The notes under the pieces were generated by a model. It searched no databases and was not told where the DNA came from. It saw only the letters and a list, made by a program, of their open reading frames with translations. Position numbers and translations under genes: made by a program. 19,104 bases of DNA, from the NCBI GenBank assembly GCA_035340095.1, contig DAORGN010000082.1, forward strand, positions 1 through 19,104, written 5' to 3'. Positions 1 to 7,569 of the stretch are shown in pieces; the stretch's first letter is position 1, and each line of letters starts with the position of its first letter. The stretch is from JAEUKA01 sp035340095. Its GTDB lineage: Bacteria > Myxococcota_A > Polyangia > Palsa-1104 > JAEUJZ01.

Positions 1-1
1 C

Positions 2-940
2 ATGACGGCGACGCCGCCGCGGCTGCTCCAGCGCTACAACGACCCCATGATTCCGCCCGCGCTCGACGACTTGGTGGCACGGCTTCTGCTCAAAGAACCG
101 GCCAAGCGTCCCTCTGCCGCCGAGACCTCGCGCGAGCTTGAGCAGATCCTGAGCAATCTGTACGACAGCGCGCGCTCTCCGCAGACGCTGCATGATCAGG
201 CGACCCAAGAGCTGCCGCTGCTTCATCGTGCCACCCAGGTTGTCGGCGCGGTGGAACGCAAGACCATGGTGGTGGAGCGACCGGACCGGCCTACCCAGGT
301 GCTGGGTCGCGACAACTGGCCCACCCAGCTTTTGCCCCAGGTGGTGACGGAAGCCAAGGCGGAAGCGCAGGCCGTCGCCGATGCAGAAGCCTATGCGCGG
401 CTGGCCAAGGAACTGTTCGCGCAGGCGGTGGAGCTGGCTGACCGCATCTGTACCGGATCGTGGCCGTCCGCGCTCAAGAACCTCGGCAGCAAGGTCGCCG
501 ACTGTTACAAACAAGAAGTTGAGCTGGCCGAAAAGCTCTTTTCGCTCGAAAAACTTTTGGCCGACAAGGCCGCGGCTTCCGGTCAGCACAACGCGCTCCG
601 CCAGCAAATCTTGGCGCTGTCAGAGCAGCTACAAGCCGACGCGGCGGTCAACGAAGACGACCGCAAGCGGCTGACGGCGGAGCTGGAGCAAAAAGAGCGG
701 GCCTTTTTCGATGCGGAAGCCCGCTGGCGAAGGCTGCCGCCGACATCACCTGATTCGCTGCGGCGGCGGATTGCCGACGTGCGCCGCGAGCGTGTTCGCG
801 CGCAGATTCTGTTTGTTCGCCTGATTGTCGAGATGCCAACAGCGGGTGCTTTGCTTGCCCAGCGCGATCAGCTTGCGGCGCGATTGTTCGATATCGACAA
901 CCCGAAGCGGTCCGGTCCCCAAGGGGCTGTGACCAAATAA
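2..940 (+). CDS. Ser/Thr protein kinase, C-terminal part (5' end outside window)
   Basis: The reading frame is open to the left edge, so the Met at position 2 is probably internal. The first 50 or so residues fit the last helices of a Hanks-type kinase C-lobe: a helix ending LLLKEPAKRPSAAE is the usual (K/D)P..RP.(S/T) signature of subdomain XI. Immediately after the kinase core lies a five-copy decapeptide repeat (about residues 67-116). Residues of about 118-290 are rich in Ala, Glu, Leu, Arg and Lys in heptad-like order and look like a long coiled coil. No membrane segment or extracellular sensor domain follows, so the protein should be cytoplasmic and may oligomerise or dock partners through its tail. 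Catalytic residues lie upstream and cannot be judged. The metallophosphoesterase gene starts 14 nt after the TAA, so the two are probably co-transcribed. The kinase-family call is confident; the substrate is unknown. Confidence 0.85.
   Translation: MTATPPRLLQRYNDPMIPPALDDLVARLLLKEPAKRPSAAETSRELEQILSNLYDSARSPQTLHDQATQELPLLHRATQVVGAVERKTMVVERPDRPTQVLGRDNWPTQLLPQVVTEAKAEAQAVADAEAYARLAKELFAQAVELADRICTGSWPSALKNLGSKVADCYKQEVELAEKLFSLEKLLADKAAASGQHNALRQQILALSEQLQADAAVNEDDRKRLTAELEQKERAFFDAEARWRRLPPTSPDSLRRRIADVRRERVRAQILFVRLIVEMPTAGALLAQRDQLAARLFDIDNPKRSGPQGAVTK
200..349 (+). repeat. Five tandem decapeptide repeats (30-nt period) in the kinase tail
   Basis: Five consecutive 10-residue units are visible without gaps: ATQELPLLHR, ATQVVGAVER, KTMVVERPDR, PTQVLGRDNW and PTQLLPQVVT. 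Threonine codons start at 203, 233, 263, 293 and 323, exactly 30 nt apart. The consensus is (A/P)-T-Q-(V/L)-(V/L) followed by five variable residues, often ending in Arg. Every Thr has an aliphatic residue at +3. The DNA differs between units while the protein pattern is kept, which suggests selection on the protein rather than recent slippage. Confidence 0.85.
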
Positions 941-954
941 CCGCAGGGCGTCTG

Positions 955-2364
955 ATGTCGAGTCTGTACTTGCTTCCGCTTGCGCTGTCGCTGCTTGTCG
1001 ACCCGCAGCTTGCCACCGTGGCAGCCGTTCCCGCGGCCCAGGTCGTCGAAAAAGACCTGGCTCCATCGTCGCGTTTTGCGATTTCGCCTTATGTACAAGA
1101 CGTCCAAAAAGACTCGGCGGTGATTGCGTTTGCGACTGATGCACCGAGCATGGCCTTGGTTCATTTCGACGGACCCGGTGGGCGTGGCGCCGTGATGTCT
1201 GGCCCGCAACAGCACCACAAAGTGCGGCTGACGGGCCTTTCGGCTGGCACAAGATACCGGTACACCGTCGCGGTGCGCCGACAAGGCGACCTGACCGGCG
1301 TTGAGTCGATGAGCGAGTCGGCTGAGTTTGCGACGATGGCCGAAGGTCTGCCGTTTCTGTTCCTGGTGTACGGTGACTGTCGAGACCGCGATTCCGACCA
1401 CCAAGCGGTGGTGCGCGCGATGCTAAAAGAGCGTCCCGACTTTGTCCTGCAAACCGGCGACATGGTGAGCCGGGCCGGTGATGTCGGCCAGTGGCGGCGC
1501 TACTTTGCGGCAGTTTCTCCGCTGATTCGATCGGTGCCGATGTATCCGGCGCTTGGCAACCATGAGCTGCGCGGCGACCCCGATGCATCACACTTTTTTC
1601 GCTACTTTGTCATCCCTGGCGATCGCAAGCGACGTCCGGTCTACTACGCCTTTCGCTATGGTAACTCGCTGTTTGTTTCGCTTGATGGCAACAGTCCCCT
1701 GGATCACGACCAGTCCGTCTGGCTAGAGCGCACGCTCGCCGAAGCCAGCCAAGATCGCAGCATTTCGCACATGTTTGCGTTTGTGCACCAGCCGCCCTAT
1801 TCCGTTGGTGCTTACTGCGGCAGTGATCGCATTCAGCGGCGACTTGTTCCGATCCTTCGGCGCTATGGGGTCCGCGCCGTTTTTGCAGGACATGAGCATG
1901 CGTACCAGCATCTAGAGCGCGGCGGACTTCGCTACTTTGTGACAGGCGGTGGGGGCGCGCCGCTTTATACCCGCAGTACGTCGTGCAATTTCGAGGACGA
2001 CATGGCGCTGCGGTTGTTTCGTGCCGAGCATCACTATCTCCGCATCCAGGTAGATGGTGATGCCGCCACGCTGATGGCGGTCAGCAAAGATGGCGAAGTC
2101 ATGGAACGGGTGCTTCTGCATGAACCCGTCGTTCCCGATAGCGACTATCGCGTGGGCCCGCCGGTCTTGTCGCAGTCCCGTGTGCCGCCATCGCCGCCCG
2201 TTGGGGCAAGCAGTCCAGGCCAACCCAGCCGGACAAGGCCGAGCGCGCCGCTGTTTCTGCTTCTGACAAGCGCTCTGGCGATGGTGGTTGGGCTGCTTTT
2301 GCTAACAGCGCCGCGGTCGCGTCGACGGGTCGATCTGATGCCGGACGCGCGGCGGCGATCGTGA
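955..2364 (+). CDS. Secreted metallophosphoesterase, purple-acid-phosphatase-like, with C-terminal membrane anchor
   Basis: This 469-residue protein is a calcineurin-type phosphoesterase. An N-terminal hydrophobic segment (about residues 3-28) looks like a signal sequence. Residues of about 43-128 resemble the Fn3-like N-domain of purple acid phosphatases. The metal-site blocks follow in order: YGDCR (D141), TGDM (D169), GNHE (N202, H203), VHQPPYS (H278) and GHEH (H313, H315). The block GDxxY of true purple acid phosphatases reads GDMVS, so the iron-binding Tyr is replaced by Ser172; a purple Fe(III) centre is unlikely and the metals may differ. After the catalytic domain come a Pro/Ser-rich linker and one membrane span (about 432-452) followed by Arg-rich residues. 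The enzyme domain should therefore sit in the periplasm, anchored by its C-terminus. The gene starts 14 nt after the kinase gene, with only a weak purine stretch as ribosome site, which fits translation within the same transcript. The natural substrate cannot be deduced. Confidence 0.9.
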   Translation: MSSLYLLPLALSLLVDPQLATVAAVPAAQVVEKDLAPSSRFAISPYVQDVQKDSAVIAFATDAPSMALVHFDGPGGRGAVMSGPQQHHKVRLTGLSAGTRYRYTVAVRRQGDLTGVESMSESAEFATMAEGLPFLFLVYGDCRDRDSDHQAVVRAMLKERPDFVLQTGDMVSRAGDVGQWRRYFAAVSPLIRSVPMYPALGNHELRGDPDASHFFRYFVIPGDRKRRPVYYAFRYGNSLFVSLDGNSPLDHDQSVWLERTLAEASQDRSISHMFAFVHQPPYSVGAYCGSDRIQRRLVPILRRYGVRAVFAGHEHAYQHLERGGLRYFVTGGGGAPLYTRSTSCNFEDDMALRLFRAEHHYLRIQVDGDAATLMAVSKDGEVMERVLLHEPVVPDSDYRVGPPVLSQSRVPPSPPVGASSPGQPSRTRPSAPLFLLLTSALAMVVGLLLLTAPRSRRRVDLMPDARRRS

Positions 2365-2510
2365 TGACGCCACAAGGGGTCCGCTAGGCGTCAGGTCGTG
2401 CCGGGCACCTGAGTCAAGCCCGCTGTCTTCTTTTCTGTGCCGCTTGGCCCGCAGGCCAGCACTGCCTTGGCGTGTTTTATCGGGCGGATCTGGGTGCGGC
2501 CAGCGGTCGA

Positions 2511-2562
2511 TTTTGCAAAACAGCTTGGGCCGCAGCGTTGGCCACGCCGTGATTTTGCAAAA
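2511..2562. promoter_or_regulatory. Pair of TTTTGCAAAA palindromes, 42 bp apart (candidate operators)
   Basis: The perfect 10-bp palindrome TTTTGCAAAA occurs at 2511-2520 and again at 2553-2562; both copies extend to GATTTTGCAAAA on the left. The centre-to-centre distance is 42 bp, about four turns of B-DNA, which would place two bound dimers on the same face. They stand out in GC-rich surroundings. Binding by a specific regulator is inference. Confidence 0.45.
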
Positions 2563-2779
2563 GCGCGCGGTCCCGTTTCTGTGACCCTCTTCCTCTCTGC
2601 GTTTTCGGCACGGCCCGCTTCTGCTTGGCCCTGTTTGGTTGTTGTGGGATCTGTGGCCGCGCCGCGGCTTGCTGCGGAAACGTGCAAAAAAACGGCGGCC
2701 ATCGGGTCCGCTGCTACCGCAATTTGTCCAAATCCTTTGGTCCCTGCGAACAGCGCCCACCGACAAAAAACCAATTCAT

Positions 2780-2809
2780 TTGAGACTACGACCCAAAGCG
2801 GTGTATACC
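2780..2809 (+). promoter_or_regulatory. Candidate sigma70-type promoter of the lipoprotein/TonB receptor operon
   Basis: TTGAGA (2780-2785) and TATACC (2804-2809) are separated by 18 nt, a workable -35/-10 pair. Transcription would start near 2816, giving a leader of about 47 nt before the ATG at 2863. The placement just ahead of a well-formed ribosome site supports it. It was found by eye and not compared with a lineage-specific consensus. Confidence 0.4.
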
Positions 2810-2818
2810 ACGCCGTCT

Positions 2819-2834
2819 GACCGGCCCGCCGGTC
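2819..2834 (+). other. GC-rich hairpin in the leader of the lipoprotein gene
   Basis: GACCGG (2819-2824) pairs with CCGGTC (2829-2834) around a 4-nt loop. It lies between the candidate promoter and the ribosome site GAAGGAG (2847-2853). There is no T-run, so it is not an intrinsic terminator. It could stabilise the 5' end of the mRNA or be chance in GC-rich DNA. Confidence 0.35.
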
Positions 2835-2862
2835 ATTCCCATTCCCGAAGGAGTACTTCTGC

Positions 2863-4173
2863 ATGTCGCGGAAAAAGACCGTCGCCTTCTGTGTTCTCGG
2901 CGGCACGGCCCTGTCTGTCATTGCGATGAGCTGCACCGACTACTTGACCGGCCAAACGCCCGAGCCTGATGGTCCGTTGCTGGTTACCAAGCTCACTTTG
3001 CTCGACAAGGTATCGCGCGACAAAGCGGTCTTTACCGACACCAGCTTGCCAAACTGTATGCAGTATCCGGCGGACGTCTGCTCGCAAGACGCGAACCGGA
3101 ACTCGTTTGCCTGCCGGACTTGCTATAACGACGTGCTCAAAGACACCTACTCGCTGGCCAAGAGCCCGCCGACGCCTGATTCGGCGACGGATCTGCGGGT
3201 GGTCTTTAACAAGATTCCGCGCAAGTGGAATGGCAGCGCCTTAAATCCCGATGACGTTCCGGACATGGCGCTTCGGCTTCAGTGCGGCGGCACTTGCCAG
3301 GGCATTCCGACGTACAAGCGGCTGCTCGACATCTCGGGATCATCGCTCTCGTATGATCCGACGGACATTCCCTACGGCCCCTCGCTGCGCATCGCAGTTG
3401 ACCGCTCGGTGGACCCGCGGGTCGCGCTGGAACCGGGGGCTTCGTACTCGGTGTTCGTCGATGTGGGGCTTTCCGATCGAAGCGACAACCGACTCGACGG
3501 TGCGCAAGCCCAAGCCCTGCTTTCGTTTAAGACCGAGCCACTTACGGTCCTGCAAATGGGACGTGGTGACAGCAAGGCCGACCCGTATGTCTACGCATCG
3601 ACGAAATATGGCGATGGCGGAACGGGAAATCCGTACAGCATTGCGGATCTGCCGCGCAACAGCGCCATCGTGCTCAAGCTAAACGCTTCGATTCATCCCG
3701 ACGCGCTCGGGCCGCTCAAGCTGACGGGATCATTTAAGCGGGCAGACGGTTCGACTGGCGCGGTCGATGTGCTGGTTGGCACCAACATCTGGGCCACCGG
3801 CACAGACGGCAGTGTGACCCGTGACCCAAAGACGATGGGCTGCATCCAGCAGAACCAGCGTCTTTTGGCGATGTGGCCGGACACCCCGGACCTCAAGTGG
3901 CCAATGGGCGCAGTGGAAGTGACGTTTACGCTGACGGGTGGAACGGTCAAAGACGTCGCCCAGAAGGCCGGCTTCCCGATGGGTGTTCACGCGCTTGCGG
4001 GCGATGTGACGGTGCGTGCGCGGCTTACCACGGCGGATGCGCCGTCGGGCTATACCGGACTTACGACGCAGCGCGCGAAGGTTTCCGCGGGCGCTTGCCC
4101 ACAGCTTGGCGGGGCCGATATGGCAACGCTGCCGGATATGGCGGTGAGCGACATGACCGCCAAGGACATGTAG
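2863..4173 (+). CDS. Lipoprotein with two Ig-like (SbsA/Big_5 type) domains and Asp-Met tail
   Basis: The 436-residue protein begins with a Lys/Arg n-region, a hydrophobic stretch and the lipobox-like IAMSC, so Cys24 is the likely lipidated residue. A Cys-containing segment follows (Cys at about 66, 73, 82 and 85). Two segments (about 108-226 and 265-395) follow the bacterial Ig-like domain 5 pattern: a strand of the type 'lrvvFnk', a late 'l.pga.Y.v.v', then a '+f.T.pl' end. This type is common in surface proteins of Myxococcota. The C-terminus has four Asp-Met pairs at 419, 425, 430 and 435. The start is set by the strong ribosome site GAAGGAG, 9 nt from ATG. The TonB-dependent receptor gene begins 18 nt downstream, so this lipoprotein may be a surface or periplasmic partner of that receptor. 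No enzymatic motif is seen and the ligand is unknown. Confidence 0.8.
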   Translation: MSRKKTVAFCVLGGTALSVIAMSCTDYLTGQTPEPDGPLLVTKLTLLDKVSRDKAVFTDTSLPNCMQYPADVCSQDANRNSFACRTCYNDVLKDTYSLAKSPPTPDSATDLRVVFNKIPRKWNGSALNPDDVPDMALRLQCGGTCQGIPTYKRLLDISGSSLSYDPTDIPYGPSLRIAVDRSVDPRVALEPGASYSVFVDVGLSDRSDNRLDGAQAQALLSFKTEPLTVLQMGRGDSKADPYVYASTKYGDGGTGNPYSIADLPRNSAIVLKLNASIHPDALGPLKLTGSFKRADGSTGAVDVLVGTNIWATGTDGSVTRDPKTMGCIQQNQRLLAMWPDTPDLKWPMGAVEVTFTLTGGTVKDVAQKAGFPMGVHALAGDVTVRARLTTADAPSGYTGLTTQRAKVSAGACPQLGGADMATLPDMAVSDMTAKDM

Positions 4174-4191
4174 CGAGGGACTTACACGGCT

Positions 4192-7100
4192 ATGAAGCGA
4201 ACTGCCAAAAATCGTCGTTTCCGTTTGCGTCTGCCGCTCACCTTGGCTCTCGGTGGTGTGTGCGCGGCTCCTTTTGTTCCTGGCGTCGCGCATGCCCAGC
4301 TTCAGCTTGGGCAAATCCAAGGCGTCATCACAAACCAAGACAACGGCAAGCCGCTGCAAGGCGTCACCATCGTTGTCTCGGGCCCGGCTCTTCAAGGCGA
4401 GCAGTCCGAAATCACCGACAAGTCCGGTAGCTACCTGATCACGCAGCTCCCGCCGGGCGATGGCTACATCATCCGTTTTTACTTCGGTGATGTGGTGGTC
4501 GAACGCCCAGGCGTCCGGATTTCCCAGAGCAAGACGCTGACGGTCAGCCTCAGCATGCCGACGCAGAAGGGCAAGAACGTCTACGTCGTCAAGGAACGGG
4601 CACCGGCAGTTGATACGGCGACGGCCAACACCGGCGTTGAAATCAACCAAGAGATCCTGCAAAACACCGCCGTCCGGGGCCGCACGTTTGAATCGGCGAT
4701 GAGCCTGGCCCCCGGTTCTGCCGACGTGGCACCGCGTTCCCAAGCCGGTGGTGACGTTGGTGTCAGTTTTGCGGGTGGTACGGGCAACGAAAACGCGGTT
4801 CTGGTCGACGGTCTCAACACCACCGACCTGGGCACGGGTGTCGTTGCTACCCAGCTTCACCAGTACTTCATCAAAGACCTGAACATCATCACGGGCGGTT
4901 ATCAGGCCGAGTATGGCCGCGCAACCGGCGGTGTGGTGTCAATCGTCACCAAGACGGGCTCAAACGAGTTCCACGGCGGTGTCTTCGGTTCCTGGTCGCC
5001 GTATCAGGCGACGCCGACGACGGTTGCCCGGCTGGGTGAAGCGCTGGCGTTCCGCAGCAAGCAGTTTCAGCAGTACGACTTTGGCTTTGAGCTGGGCGGT
5101 CCAATTCTCAAAGATCGGATCTGGTTTTACGTTGGTTTTGCGCCGACGTTCACCATCAACCGCACCGAGCGGGTGGTGCGCACCCAAGTCAAGTCCCAGG
5201 GCAAGCGGCCCGACGGATCGTGGAAGGCGGAAATCGATCCCGATTACCGCGACCCCGATTACCTGGCATCGGACATCCTGTATGCGCCGCTCCGTTCGCT
5301 GGCGCTGCGGACCGAAGAAGTTCCAGAAGAGAGCCGTCTGCTCGACGAGTACGCGCGACTCTACAACTGGATTGCCAAGCTGCAGTTTAACCTAAGCCCC
5401 GACCACAACATCACGCTCGGCTATATCGGGGCGCCAGAGTTTCGCAGCGAATACGACGGCTACGCGAGCGACACCGACGCGACCAAGATCGACCGCTCGA
5501 AGCAGATTCACGACGCGACGGTTCACTACGTCGGCAAGCTGTTCGACCGCAAGCTCCAGATCGACGTGATCTACGGCTACCACTACCAGGGGCTACAGGA
5601 GCTGCCGAACGCCGAAAACAAGCAGTATTTCCGCTATCGCTCGCCGGCCAACGACGACTTGCGCGGGGATCTGGCGTTTTCGCTCGGTGACTTTGAAAAC
5701 ATCAGCCGCTGCCGGGTCGAGCTTGATCCGACGACGCGCAAGACGCTGTGGAATCCCTGCCCGGTCACGTCGTATGTCAAAAACGGCTACGGTCAGTACA
5801 AGCCAAACCAAGTGCTCCAGCGGCACGCGGTGCAGGCGTCGGGCACGTTCTACGGCAAGCTGCTTGGCACGCATGGCATAAAGCTCGGCTTCGACTTTGA
5901 AGACAACCTGAGCGACAACACCCGCAAATACTCTGGCGTCGACTTTGATCCAAGTGATCCGGCGTCGGGCAGCTTCAATGGCCGTCTGGCGTATGAGACG
6001 GACGCTTCTGGCACCGGCGTGCGGATTCGTCGCGGCTTTGGCACATTCGAGCCATTTAACCGCTTTGGCGATGCGGGCGTTCCGTGCGGCGTCAACAAAG
6101 ACCGCTACTGCTACAACTCGTTCCGCGCCGTGACCGAGACGCGCAACTATGCGCTGTATCTGCGCGATCAGTGGAGCGTCGCCAACGTCGGACTGGTGCT
6201 CAACGCCGGCATTCGCTGGGAAGCGCAGGAAATTTTCGGCGCTGACGGCAGCAAGCAGATTGCGATTTACGACAACGTCGCACCGCGGGTGGGCGCGACG
6301 TGGGACCCGACACGCAAAGGCCGGGCCAAGATTTACGCCCAGTACGGTCGGTTCTATCAGTCGATTCCGATGGACATCAACGACCGCTCGTTCAGCGGCG
6401 AAGGTCTGCTCGTCGGAAGCTCGTTTACCAAAGACTGCGCCAAGGAATCGATCTCGCCGACCGGAATTCCCGTGGTGGTCGCCAAAGGCGCGCCGGGTTC
6501 GCCCTGCTCGCTGTCTGATCCGCGCGTATCGGGTGGTGGCGTGTTTGCACCGGTTGCGCCGTATCTGAAGGGTCAGTTCCTCGACGAAGTGGTCGGTGGT
6601 GCCCAGTATGACCTGGGGCTCGACATTGTCGTCGGTGCGTACTACACGTATCGCTGGCTCGGCAGCATCGTTGAGGATCTGTCGGTCAACGGCGGCAACA
6701 CGTTCTTTATCGCCAATCCGGGTGCGGAACCTGATCCCAAAGTCGCGGCGGATCTTCAGACCGAAGCCGACCGACTGAAGCGGGATGCTTCGGCAGCCCC
6801 GACCGATGCCAAGCTGCAAAAAGATGCCGACATGGCCCAGCGACGCGCCGAGGTCTACAAAGCGCAGGCGCTGTTCCCCAAGGCGACGCGCGACTATCAC
6901 GCGATCACGCTGACTTTGCAGAAGCGGCTGTCGAATCGGTTTTCGATCCTGGCCAACTACACCTACTCGCGGCTGCTGGGTAACTATCCGGGTCCGTTTA
7001 GCCCGTACAATAACCAGCTCGACCCGAACATCAGCGTCCAGTACGACATCATCGACTTGACGGTGAACCGCAACGGACCGCTCAACAACGACCGTCCGCA

Positions 7101-7569
7101 CAACTTCAAAGCGACGGGGTTTTTCCAGCAGCCGGTGTTTGGTGGCTCGGGCACGATTGTCGCCAGCTTGACCTTCACGGCGATATCGGGAAGACCGATT
7201 CAGGTGCTCGGGCAGCACAACGCTTATGGTGCCCGCAATACCTTCATCCTGCCGTCGGGAAGTGCCGGGCGGACGCCGACGATTACCCAGCTTGATGCGC
7301 ACCTGGCCTACGAGCACCAGCTCACCAAAGAGGTCAAGCTGTCGGTCTACGGCGACGTGGTGAACTTGGCCAACCAGCGCGCGGTCGCAAACGTCGATGA
7401 CGAGTACACCTTTTCGGTGGTCAATCCGATTGCCGGGGGCAAGGTCGAGGATCTGCCGGCGCTGCGGACGCTTGATGGGCAAAAGCCAATCCTCAACTCG
7501 AACTATGGTCAGCCGACCGCCTACCAGTCACCGCTGTATCTCCGCTTCGGCGCGAGACTCTCTTTCTAA
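4192..7569 (+). CDS. TonB-dependent receptor, Oar-like, with N-terminal carboxypeptidase-regulatory domain
   Basis: This 1125-residue outer-membrane protein has a signal peptide cleaved probably after AHA (residue 35). A carboxypeptidase-regulatory-like beta domain follows (about 41-125), then a TonB-box-like stretch, VYVVKER, at about 130-136. The plug domain (about 150-265) contains the usual 'vLVDGlntTD' and 'GGYQAEYGRATGGVVSIVTK' elements. The rest is a 22-strand-type barrel ending in Phe (RLSF), as outer-membrane barrels do. The segments 'TRDYHAITLTLQKRLSNRF', 'LDPNISVQYD' and 'DRPHNFKATGFF' match the Oar-type receptors of myxobacteria. Residues of about 847-894 form a charged, helix-prone insertion (Ala, Asp, Lys, Arg, Gln rich) that most members appear to lack. 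A purine-rich site GAGGGA (4175-4180) precedes the ATG by 11 nt. The gene lies between the lipoprotein gene (18 nt) and the lytic transglycosylase gene (0 nt). In this family the role is import of a large substrate or protein transport across the outer membrane; the substrate here is unknown. Confidence 0.9.
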   Translation: MKRTAKNRRFRLRLPLTLALGGVCAAPFVPGVAHAQLQLGQIQGVITNQDNGKPLQGVTIVVSGPALQGEQSEITDKSGSYLITQLPPGDGYIIRFYFGDVVVERPGVRISQSKTLTVSLSMPTQKGKNVYVVKERAPAVDTATANTGVEINQEILQNTAVRGRTFESAMSLAPGSADVAPRSQAGGDVGVSFAGGTGNENAVLVDGLNTTDLGTGVVATQLHQYFIKDLNIITGGYQAEYGRATGGVVSIVTKTGSNEFHGGVFGSWSPYQATPTTVARLGEALAFRSKQFQQYDFGFELGGPILKDRIWFYVGFAPTFTINRTERVVRTQVKSQGKRPDGSWKAEIDPDYRDPDYLASDILYAPLRSLALRTEEVPEESRLLDEYARLYNWIAKLQFNLSPDHNITLGYIGAPEFRSEYDGYASDTDATKIDRSKQIHDATVHYVGKLFDRKLQIDVIYGYHYQGLQELPNAENKQYFRYRSPANDDLRGDLAFSLGDFENISRCRVELDPTTRKTLWNPCPVTSYVKNGYGQYKPNQVLQRHAVQASGTFYGKLLGTHGIKLGFDFEDNLSDNTRKYSGVDFDPSDPASGSFNGRLAYETDASGTGVRIRRGFGTFEPFNRFGDAGVPCGVNKDRYCYNSFRAVTETRNYALYLRDQWSVANVGLVLNAGIRWEAQEIFGADGSKQIAIYDNVAPRVGATWDPTRKGRAKIYAQYGRFYQSIPMDINDRSFSGEGLLVGSSFTKDCAKESISPTGIPVVVAKGAPGSPCSLSDPRVSGGGVFAPVAPYLKGQFLDEVVGGAQYDLGLDIVVGAYYTYRWLGSIVEDLSVNGGNTFFIANPGAEPDPKVAADLQTEADRLKRDASAAPTDAKLQKDADMAQRRAEVYKAQALFPKATRDYHAITLTLQKRLSNRFSILANYTYSRLLGNYPGPFSPYNNQLDPNISVQYDIIDLTVNRNGPLNNDRPHNFKATGFFQQPVFGGSGTIVASLTFTAISGRPIQVLGQHNAYGARNTFILPSGSAGRTPTITQLDAHLAYEHQLTKEVKLSVYGDVVNLANQRAVANVDDEYTFSVVNPIAGGKVEDLPALRTLDGQKPILNSNYGQPTAYQSPLYLRFGARLSF

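Larger units (their letters stand above)
2365..2862. other. Intergenic region of about 500 nt, no credible gene
   Basis: The region starts with a 7-bp inverted repeat, TGACGCC (2365-2371) and GGCGTCA (2387-2393), directly after the phosphoesterase stop. It could form a hairpin but lacks a T-run. In the middle lie two identical AT-rich palindromes (2511-2520 and 2553-2562), and near the right end a candidate promoter, a GC hairpin and a clear Shine-Dalgarno site. Open frames exist on both strands (for example 2437-2820 on +) but have no ribosome site and low-quality protein sequence. The length and the GC drop at the palindromes suggest a regulatory region. Confidence 0.6.

Noticed and set aside
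2445..2458. Short hairpin TGGCC / GGCCA after the phosphoesterase gene
   Set aside because: Only 5 bp and no T-run; such stems are common by chance in GC-rich DNA.
2437..2820. 127-codon frame on the + strand in the intergenic region
   Set aside because: It starts at GTG without a ribosome site, runs through the palindromes and the candidate promoter, and gives a low-quality protein without a recognisable fold or family.
2391..2936. 181-codon frame on the - strand over the same gap
   Set aside because: It overlaps the start of the lipoprotein gene, has no ribosome site and no recognisable motif.
5593..7482. 629-codon frame on the - strand
   Set aside because: It is antisense to the barrel of the TonB-dependent receptor; Arg/Val-rich shadow frames are expected opposite GC-rich genes, and no family is recognisable.
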